Shown: one piece after another, positions 48,917-54,463 of the stretch
How the letters are laid out: every line of letters begins with the position of its first letter
Position numbering within the stretch: the stretch's first letter is position 1
Program-made: the position numbers and the translations under genes
DNA from: Candidatus Firestoneibacteriota bacterium
GTDB lineage: Bacteria > Oederibacteriota > D2-FULL-39-29 > CAIOVX01
Assembly (NCBI GenBank): GCA_903861835.1
Contig: CAIOVX010000003.1
Span: 1 to 54,463 of the forward strand
Direction of reading: 5' to 3'
DNA: 54,463 nucleotides
The notes under the pieces: generated by a model
Told to the model about the DNA's origin: nothing
Databases searched by the model: none
What the model saw: the letters and a program-made list of their open reading frames with translations, nothing else

Positions 48917-50353
48917 ATGGAACAATTAAACGAACTTATAGTTCTTCTTAGAGCCTACGAATCTGAACTTGACGAAGGCAAACTGAAGAAATGTTTTGAC
49001 CTGGCTGATCTCGCGCACGCCGGTCAGAAACGCCTATCCGGTGAACCTTATTTTACCCATGCTTATTCGGTTGCGGCGATACTCGCAGGACTTAAGATGG
49101 ACAGCGATACCGTCTGCGCCGGACTGCTTCATGATGTGCTTGAGGATTCCACCTTTACCTTTGAAGAGTTGAAAGCGGAAGCCGGGGAACAGGTTGCGCA
49201 GTTGGTTGAAGGAGTTACTAAGCTTTCCTTTATGGTAAAACCCGACAAAGAAATCAGACAGGCAGATAATTTCAAAAAAATATTCCTCGCTATGTCTAAA
49301 GATATCAGGGTCATAATAATTAAACTGGCCGACAGGCTGCATAATATGCGCACCCTCCAGCATCTGGCGGATGAAAAGCGCAAGGAGAACGCGCAGGAGA
49401 CTCTAGATATATTTGCTCCGCTAGCGCACAGGCTTGGTATGGGAAGCATCAGGTGGGAACTTGAAGATCTTTCAATGAAGCACCTGTTTCCCAAAGAGTA
49501 TTTAGAGATAAGTGAAATGGTAGACAAGAAAAGGGCTGAGAGGGAATCGCTGGTGCAGGAAGTACGCAAGGTGATTGAAGAGAAACTGAAAGAGCAAAGC
49601 CTTAAGGCGGTTATTACCGGAAGAGCCAAACATTTCTACAGCATATTCCAGAAGATAAAACGTTCAGGCAAAACCTTTGACGAGATTTACGATATTATAG
49701 CGGTGAGGATACTGACGGAAAGCGTTGAAAATTGCTATACAATACTCGGCATTCTGCATTCGCTCTTTAAGCCGATTCCCGGGCAGTTTGACGATTACAT
49801 TGCAATGCCAAAATCTAATATGTACAGGTCGCTTCATACCAATGTGATAGGGCCAAACGGAGAACCGTTGGAGATTCAGATTAGAACCCACGAGATGCAT
49901 CAGGACGCTGAGTACGGCATCGCCGCGCACTGGTACTATAAAGAGGGCGGTCTTAGGGACGTCAAAATTGAAAATAAAATCAGCTGGATCCGCCGTTTGC
50001 TCGACTGGCTTATGGCTTCAAAAGATTCTAAGGAATTTATGGACACATTAAAGCTGGATCTTTTTACTGACGAGGTATTTGTTTTTACTCCAAAAGGCGA
50101 AGTATTAGAACTTCCTGCCGGCAGTACTCCTGTTGATTTCGCCTTTGCCGTTCATACTACGCTCGGTGAGCACTGTGTCGGCGCAAAGGTAAACGGCAAA
50201 ATGGTAGGCTTCAAACATCAACTGGTTACGGGCGACATTGTTGATATTTTAGTCAACGAAAAACACTGGCCGAATCCGGACTGGCTTACATTTGTGCGGA
50301 CTAACAAAGCAAGGCAAAAAATAAGGCAATCGGTAGGAAAATCAAGAACCTGA
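48917..50353 (+). CDS. RelA/SpoT-family (p)ppGpp synthetase/hydrolase, short form
   Basis: The 478-residue protein makes and degrades the alarmone (p)ppGpp. The hydrolase domain is intact (AHAGQKRLSGEPYFTHAYSV, GLLHDVLEDS, KLADRLHNMRTL). The synthetase has GRAKHFYSIFQKIKRSG, FDEIYDIIAVRI, DYIAMPKSNMYRSLHTNVIG, and EIQIRTHEMHQDAEYGIAAH. A TGS domain follows (VFVFTPKGEVLELPAGSTPV to LVNEKHWPNPDWLTFV). The protein stops right after TGS, whereas full-length relatives of about 720 residues continue with helical, zinc-finger and ACT domains. AGGAAGG precedes the ATG. The end overlaps the convergent transporter by 12 nt. Confidence 0.9.
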   Translation: MEQLNELIVLLRAYESELDEGKLKKCFDLADLAHAGQKRLSGEPYFTHAYSVAAILAGLKMDSDTVCAGLLHDVLEDSTFTFEELKAEAGEQVAQLVEGVTKLSFMVKPDKEIRQADNFKKIFLAMSKDIRVIIIKLADRLHNMRTLQHLADEKRKENAQETLDIFAPLAHRLGMGSIRWELEDLSMKHLFPKEYLEISEMVDKKRAERESLVQEVRKVIEEKLKEQSLKAVITGRAKHFYSIFQKIKRSGKTFDEIYDIIAVRILTESVENCYTILGILHSLFKPIPGQFDDYIAMPKSNMYRSLHTNVIGPNGEPLEIQIRTHEMHQDAEYGIAAHWYYKEGGLRDVKIENKISWIRRLLDWLMASKDSKEFMDTLKLDLFTDEVFVFTPKGEVLELPAGSTPVDFAFAVHTTLGEHCVGAKVNGKMVGFKHQLVTGDIVDILVNEKHWPNPDWLTFVRTNKARQKIRQSVGKSRT

Positions 50354-51193
50354 GAGTAAGATAATACCTGTCGCCCCTATCGCTATTCCTGCGTAACCCA
50401 GCGGTCTAATCTTTTCTTTGAAAAATGCCACGGAAAGTATCAGTCCGAGTATAATAGGCCCTGTTAAAGTAATGGGGAAAACCACCACGCCTCCAAGTTT
50501 GTTAATTGCCGAGATTGTAGAGAAGACGCTAACATAACTCCCTATTGCCCCGATGCCGCCGTAAAGCAGCGCTCTCTTGTCGAACGACCCCTTGCGGATT
50601 GCTAGAATAAGAAAGAGCAGCGCCGCCGGAGCATAGGACAGGAAGAGATAGACGGTCTTGTCCAGCTTGAAGGCTGAAACGGTATTTTGTCCTATTCGCG
50701 GCATTGAGCTTAGAAAAAAAGAAAGCAGTATTATTCCGAACCAGCGGAGTGCGCCGGTCTTCCCGGCGTGCTTGGAGAAACTTTCATTGGAATACGAGAT
50801 GACAAAAATTGAAGTTGTAGTCAGGATAATGCCGCCCAGTTTCTGAAAGGAGATACTTTCTTTAAAAACAAGGACAGAGAATACGACTGCTATGAGGTAA
50901 GAAGATCTGTAAATCGCGTTTGAAAACCCGTAATGTCCGTTTCTTACGGCAGCATTGAAAAGAAAGTAGGCGATGCCCCCGCCAAAACCGGCAAGCAGCG
51001 CTAGCCACGTTACATCAGCCGAAAATGTTGCTTTTTTATCAAGAAGGAATACTCCCAATCCGATCAAGGTGGAGAGTCCGAAGAGAGATAAGACCATGTC
51101 TCCGCCGGGTATCCCTTTCCGGCTGGCTAGGGTAGTAAAGAACCCGACACAGGTAATGCCCAGTATTACTATGACAATGTGAATGTAGGCCAC
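50342..51193 (-). CDS. EamA/DMT-superfamily transporter
   Basis: The 283-residue protein has about ten transmembrane helices in two EamA repeats. The first repeat ends with FSVLVFKESISFQKLGGIIL and the second with ILSVAFFKEKIRPLGYAGIA, the conserved helix-turn with glutamate/lysine. The family moves small metabolites such as amino acids, nucleotide sugars or drugs across the inner membrane; no substrate can be named. I start at a GTG (51193) because a promoter ends 8 nt before it; an in-frame ATG at 51238 would extend the N-terminus by 15 residues but lies upstream of that promoter. Confidence 0.7.
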   Translation of the reverse strand: MAYIHIVIVILGITCVGFFTTLASRKGIPGGDMVLSLFGLSTLIGLGVFLLDKKATFSADVTWLALLAGFGGGIAYFLFNAAVRNGHYGFSNAIYRSSYLIAVVFSVLVFKESISFQKLGGIILTTTSIFVISYSNESFSKHAGKTGALRWFGIILLSFFLSSMPRIGQNTVSAFKLDKTVYLFLSYAPAALLFLILAIRKGSFDKRALLYGGIGAIGSYVSVFSTISAINKLGGVVVFPITLTGPIILGLILSVAFFKEKIRPLGYAGIAIGATGIILLSGS

Positions 51194-51201
51194 GGAAAGC
51201 A

Positions 51202-51230
51202 ATATTATCATTATTGTAATGCAAATGCAA
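51202..51230 (-). promoter_or_regulatory. Promoter of the EamA transporter
   Basis: Minus strand TTGCAT (51230-51225) and TAATAT (51207-51202), 17-nt spacer; the GTG at 51193 is 8 nt past the -10 box. Confidence 0.5.
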
Positions 51231-51239
51231 GAAAGCATT

Positions 51240-51266
51240 GGAATACACGTGTTTTGGGGGTATTCC
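51240..51266. promoter_or_regulatory. Inverted repeat between divergent promoters
   Basis: GGAATAC (51240-51246) and GTATTCC (51260-51266) are perfect inverted arms 13 nt apart, placed between the divergent transporter and tig promoters. It is a possible operator. Confidence 0.45.
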
Positions 51267-51268
51267 GC

Positions 51269-51298
51269 TTGATTTTGGACGTTTTTATATGGTAAAAT
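51269..51298 (+). promoter_or_regulatory. Promoter of tig-clpP-clpX
   Basis: TTGATT (51269-51274) and TAAAAT (51293-51298), 18-nt spacer. Start is expected near 51305. Confidence 0.5.
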
Positions 51299-51315
51299 TG
51301 TGAATCAGGAACATA

Positions 51316-51339
51316 CCGCCTGAAGGCGGATTTTTTTTT
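51316..51339 (+). terminator. Terminator-like hairpin in the tig leader (attenuator candidate)
   Basis: CCGCC (51316-51320) pairs with GGCGG (51325-51329) around TGAA, followed by A and nine T. It lies after the predicted start site and 2 nt before the tig ribosome-binding site. Confidence 0.65.
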
Positions 51340-51352
51340 GCGGGAGCGTGAA

Positions 51353-52648
51353 ATGGTAGAGATTTTGAATGATACAAAGTCAAGTATTGTAAGCGAAAAG
51401 GATTGTGAAAAGGTTATACAGATTTGCGTGCCGAAGGACAGGGTTCTCGTTGAACTTGAGAATATGTACAATAACCTCCAGCAGGTCGCTGAAGTTCCGG
51501 GTTTTAGGGCCGGTAAGGCGCCCCGTCACGTCGTTATGAAATACTTCAAGGACAAGGTTGAGAAGGATGTTCTTGATAAGCTTATCTCGGACGCTTATAT
51601 GAATTCTCTTAAGACCCTTAATCTTGATCCCATCGACTTTCCCGGGATAACGGAGCTTAAGTTCGAGCCGGGGCAGCCGCTGGAGTTTAAGGCCAAGATT
51701 GAGATAAAACCGGAAATTAAGCTTACAAAATATAAAGGCATTAAGGCCAAGAAGGAGTCTGTAGAAGTAAAGAAAGAAGACGCTGAGAAGTCTCTGGATT
51801 ATCTTAGACAGCGTTTTGCGCAGTTTTCAACGGTTGAAGGCAGGGCGGCAAAAACCGGCGATTTTGTAATGATAGATTTCAGCGGCACGGTTAACGGCGT
51901 TGCTGACAAGAATCTTACGGCTGTGGATTATGTAGTAGAAGTCGGAACAAACAAAGTCCTGCCGGAGTTGGATTCCGGAATACTTGGAATGAGCTCGGGT
52001 GATAAAAAAGACATCACCGTCGAGTACAAGGCAGATTTCGTAAATAAAGACCTTGCCGGTAAAAAAGCGGTATACTCTATTACCGTAAAGAGCATTAGAG
52101 AGAAGAAGCTTCCGGAACTGAACGATGATTTTGCGAAAGATGTTGGTGAGTTTAAAACTCTTGACGAACTTAAGAGGAATATCGAGGATGGTTTGCGGAA
52201 AGAACTCGAGCAGAAAGAGAAAACACGGCTCGTGAATGTACTTGTTGAAGAGATGGTTAAATCCGTAAATTTCTCGGCTCCCCAGTCTCTTATCGACCGC
52301 GAAGCCTCTCATCTGATTGAGGAATTCGAAAGCAGAATGAAGCAGCAGAATGTGTCGTACGAAGTGATAGGGAAGAAAAAGGAAGACGTTGAGAAGGAAT
52401 ACAAGGAAATAGCGGTTAAGCGCGTGAAGGGTTTTCTGGTGCTCGAGAAGGTTGCGGAACTGGAAAAGATTTCTGTAACTGAGGAAGATGTCGACAAGGA
52501 AATACATGCTTTTATAGCGAGGTCGGGTGAAGAAGCTGCATCCTGGAGCGAGTACTTTAAGTCTGAAAAAGGCAGAGAGAGCGTTCGCGGCCAGATACAG
52601 CAGGACAAGGTTCTTGACTTTCTGCTGGCAAGCGCCGATCTTAACTAA
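51353..52648 (+). CDS. tig: Trigger factor (ribosome-associated chaperone, peptidyl-prolyl isomerase)
   Basis: The 431-residue chaperone has the N-terminal ribosome-binding signature VPGFRAGKAPRHVVMKYF and a central FKBP-type domain (GDFVMIDFSGTVNGVADKN, LPELDSGILGMSSGDKKDIT, ELNDDFAKDVGEFKTLDEL). A C-terminal helical substrate cradle follows (LIDREASHLIEEFESRMKQQ). It binds nascent chains at the ribosome exit. I use the ATG at 51353, which has CGGGAG 7 nt upstream; a TTG at 51338 is in frame but lies in the T-run of the hairpin. It leads the conserved tig-clpP-clpX order. Confidence 0.93.
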   Translation: MVEILNDTKSSIVSEKDCEKVIQICVPKDRVLVELENMYNNLQQVAEVPGFRAGKAPRHVVMKYFKDKVEKDVLDKLISDAYMNSLKTLNLDPIDFPGITELKFEPGQPLEFKAKIEIKPEIKLTKYKGIKAKKESVEVKKEDAEKSLDYLRQRFAQFSTVEGRAAKTGDFVMIDFSGTVNGVADKNLTAVDYVVEVGTNKVLPELDSGILGMSSGDKKDITVEYKADFVNKDLAGKKAVYSITVKSIREKKLPELNDDFAKDVGEFKTLDELKRNIEDGLRKELEQKEKTRLVNVLVEEMVKSVNFSAPQSLIDREASHLIEEFESRMKQQNVSYEVIGKKKEDVEKEYKEIAVKRVKGFLVLEKVAELEKISVTEEDVDKEIHAFIARSGEEAASWSEYFKSEKGRESVRGQIQQDKVLDFLLASADLN

Positions 52649-52676
52649 AAACCTATTTATGCGGGGGAGGTAAACT

Positions 52677-53279
52677 ATGCTTATACCAATGGTAGTGGAG
52701 CAGACGAACAGGGGTGAACGGTCTTATGATATCTATTCCCGTTTGCTTAAAGAGCGTATTGTTTTCCTGGGTACGCCGATAGATGATTATGTCGCGAATC
52801 TTATAACCGCGCAGCTTCTTTTCCTTGACGGCGAAGATCCGGGCAAGGAAATATTTATGTATGTCAACAGCCCTGGCGGGGTGGTTACTTCCGGGCTTGC
52901 CATCTACGACACCATGCAATATATCAAATCACCCATATCTACGATATGCTTGGGCCAGGCGGCCAGTATGGGCGCCGTACTGCTTTGCGCGGGGAAGAAA
53001 GGAAAAAGATTCTCGCTTCCCAACTCCAGAGTAATGATCCACCAGCCACTCGGTGGAACACAGGGGCAGGCAACTGACATTGAAATACACACTAAAGAGA
53101 TACTCAAAATGCGAGAGAATCTTAACGGCATCATCGCGAAGCACTGCTCGCAGCCGCTCGAACGCGTAAAAAATGACACTGAGAGAGATTATTTCATGGG
53201 GGCAGAAGAAGCCAAGGCTTATGGGCTTGTAGATGAAATAATCGTAAACAGGGTGACGGTTACAGAAAAACCCAAGTGA
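52677..53279 (+). CDS. clpP: ATP-dependent Clp protease proteolytic subunit
   Basis: The 200-residue serine protease shows [20 protein letters not shown] at the N-terminus, then [20 protein letters not shown] (oxyanion region), the nucleophile in [16 protein letters not shown] and the catalytic histidine in [19 protein letters not shown]. The catalytic Asp lies in the later ERDYFM region. It forms the tetradecameric proteolytic chamber fed by ClpX. GGGGGAGG precedes the ATG. Confidence 0.96.
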   Translation: MLIPMVVEQTNRGERSYDIYSRLLKERIVFLGTPIDDYVANLITAQLLFLDGEDPGKEIFMYVNSPGGVVTSGLAIYDTMQYIKSPISTICLGQAASMGAVLLCAGKKGKRFSLPNSRVMIHQPLGGTQGQATDIEIHTKEILKMRENLNGIIAKHCSQPLERVKNDTERDYFMGAEEAKAYGLVDEIIVNRVTVTEKPK

Positions 53280-53286
53280 GGTATTA

Positions 53287-54463
53287 ATGCCGGATATTGA
53301 AAGCAAAGACCCAACAAGATGTTCCTTCTGCGGGAAACCGCACGATCTTGTCAAAAGGATGGTATCCTCCGGCTCAAGCGCCTGTATCTGCAACGAATGC
53401 ATCGAAAGATGCGTCGGTTTAATTAGCGAAGAAACTCCGCGCAACGATCCTCTGCCTAAAAAGAAGGAGCTGCCCAAACCTGCTGAGCTAAAAAAAATGC
53501 TCGACGAGTATTGTATCGGGCAGGACAAGGCCAAAAAAATCCTCTCTGTTGCCGTCTACAATCATTATAAAAGGATTTATAATCCCCAGGAAGATGTAGA
53601 GCTTTCCAAGTCAAATGTGCTCTTAATAGGGCCTACGGGAACAGGAAAGACTCTCCTCGCGCAGACTCTCGCAAAAATGCTCAATGTTCCATTTGCAATC
53701 TCAGACGCGACAAGCCTTACTGAAGCCGGCTATGTAGGTGAAGATGTTGAGAACGTGATCTTGCGCCTGGTGCAGAACGCGAATTACAACGTTGAGCGCG
53801 CGCAAAAAGGCATCATTTACATCGACGAAATTGACAAGATCTCCCGTAAATCCGAGAATGCTTCGATAACGAGGGATGTTTCCGGGGAAGGTGTGCAGCA
53901 GGGACTGCTTAAAATACTTGAGGGCACTATTGCCAATGTGCCGCCCCAGGGCGGCAGAAAGCATCCTCAGCAGGAATATATAAAAGTGGATACCACGAAT
54001 ATACTTTTCATTTGCGGCGGCGCGTTCGTAGGTTTGGAAAAGATAATCGAACGCCGGGTTGGGGAAAAATCTTTTGGCTTCGGAGTTGCCGCTAAGGAGA
54101 AAGCCCACGGAAGCGACATCCTTCAACTTGTTCAGCCTGATGACCTGCTTAAGTTCGGGTTTATTCCTGAATTTGTCGGCAGGTTCCCGGTTGTCGCGGG
54201 ATTGCACGATTTAAACAAAGAAGATCTTAAAAAGATACTTACAGAACCCAAAAACTCTGTTATTAAACAGTATAAGAAATTCTTTCAGATGGAAAAGGTC
54301 AAACTCGAATTTACCCCGGATGCTTACGATGCAATCGCGACCCAGGCAATCAAAAGGAAAACAGGCGCAAGGGGTTTAAGGGCGATACTGGAAGAGGCGA
54401 TGCTGGAAGTAATGTACGAGATTCCCAGCAGAAAGGATGTTAAAGAATGTCTGGTGACGGGAG
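53287..54463 (+). CDS. clpX: ATP-dependent Clp protease ATP-binding subunit ClpX (3' end cut by window)
   Basis: About 392 residues are present with no stop before the window end; ClpX is usually 410-430. It has the zinc-binding domain (CSFCGK and [10 protein letters not shown]), Walker [16 protein letters not shown], the pore loop [12 protein letters not shown], Walker [16 protein letters not shown], a [17 protein letters not shown] segment, and the ClpP-contacting IGF-like loop KSFGFGV region, then [13 protein letters not shown] and [14 protein letters not shown] (sensor 2). It unfolds tagged proteins and feeds them to ClpP. It starts 7 nt after clpP with GAGG upstream. Confidence 0.95.
   Translation, partial: MPDIESKDPTRCSFCGKPHDLVKRMVSSGSSACICNECIERCVGLISEETPRNDPLPKKKELPKPAELKKMLDEYCIGQDKAKKILSVAVYNHYKRIYNPQEDVELSKSNVLLIGPTGTGKTLLAQTLAKMLNVPFAISDATSLTEAGYVGEDVENVILRLVQNANYNVERAQKGIIYIDEIDKISRKSENASITRDVSGEGVQQGLLKILEGTIANVPPQGGRKHPQQEYIKVDTTNILFICGGAFVGLEKIIERRVGEKSFGFGVAAKEKAHGSDILQLVQPDDLLKFGFIPEFVGRFPVVAGLHDLNKEDLKKILTEPKNSVIKQYKKFFQMEKVKLEFTPDAYDAIATQAIKRKTGARGLRAILEEAMLEVMYEIPSRKDVKECLVTG

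Noticed and set aside
52929-53534. A 201-codon open frame opposite clpP and the start of clpX.
   Set aside because: It is antisense to conserved genes with no motif of its own.
53701-54207. A 168-codon open frame opposite clpX.
   Set aside because: It is antisense to clear ClpX motifs; no ribosome-binding site or domain.
1-54463. CRISPR arrays, tRNA genes, insertion sequences and prophage genes.
   Set aside because: No regularly spaced repeats with unique spacers, no cloverleaf-like gene, and no transposase or phage motif were recognised in either strand.

Overview
This window is a gene-dense, moderate-G+C bacterial chromosome segment carrying about 50 protein genes, nearly all on the + strand. 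Only three genes are on the - strand: a serine palmitoyltransferase-like enzyme, a DUF6807 protein and an EamA-type transporter. I see no rRNA, tRNA, CRISPR array, insertion sequence or phage gene. The organism is a diderm. The evidence is a PorV-like outer-membrane barrel, TolC, heptosyltransferases with an O-antigen ligase, and a GmhB heptose phosphatase. The gene styles (PorV with FlgD-Ig proteins, TPR proteins, Tad genes, a Bacteroides-like SPT) and the intergenic repeats suggest an uncultured candidate phylum, perhaps in the Elusimicrobiota/Omnitrophota neighbourhood. That placement is inference and is weak.

Layout. (1) 1-3.8 kb: AC-rich repeat, HAD phosphatase, then a secreted multidomain protein paired with a PorV-like barrel. 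(2) 3.9-12.4 kb: a tightly overlapping envelope-glycan operon with GT2 and GT9 enzymes, a deacetylase, an O-antigen ligase fused to GmhB, and two more heptosyltransferases. (3) 12.4-19.2 kb: TetR-controlled TolC/HlyD/ABC efflux operon of the YbhGFSR kind, with the two ATPase halves as separate genes. (4) 19.2-25.2 kb: tadB-tadC, then livM-livG-(mini-PilT)-livF-TPR. (5) 25.3-31 kb: SPT-like enzyme divergent from an NAD-dependent epimerase, then DUF1844-glcD-glcF-winged helix. (6) 31-35.2 kb: LivJ-like lipoprotein, asparagine synthase, DUF6807. (7) 35.3-45.9 kb: housekeeping genes purC, M23 peptidase, ferredoxin, dus, larB, a secreted protein, accA, purN, purH, rlmN, a PASTA protein and rpe. (8) 45.9-54.5 kb: yajC-secD-secF, a short RSH protein, a transporter, then tig-clpP-clpX (clpX runs off the window).

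The most unusual items are these. A 73-residue gene between livG and livF looks like the two ends of PilT joined, with the whole ATPase core missing. An O-antigen ligase is fused in frame to a complete zinc-binding GmhB domain. A membrane-anchored PASTA protein sits where prpC-prkC-rsgA normally sit between rlmN and rpe, as though only the sensor half of the kinase survived. Several sigma70-like promoters end only 5-8 nt before a start codon that lacks a Shine-Dalgarno sequence, which suggests leaderless mRNAs. SPT beside an epimerase suggests sphingolipid synthesis. All functions are read from motifs by eye; no database search was possible.
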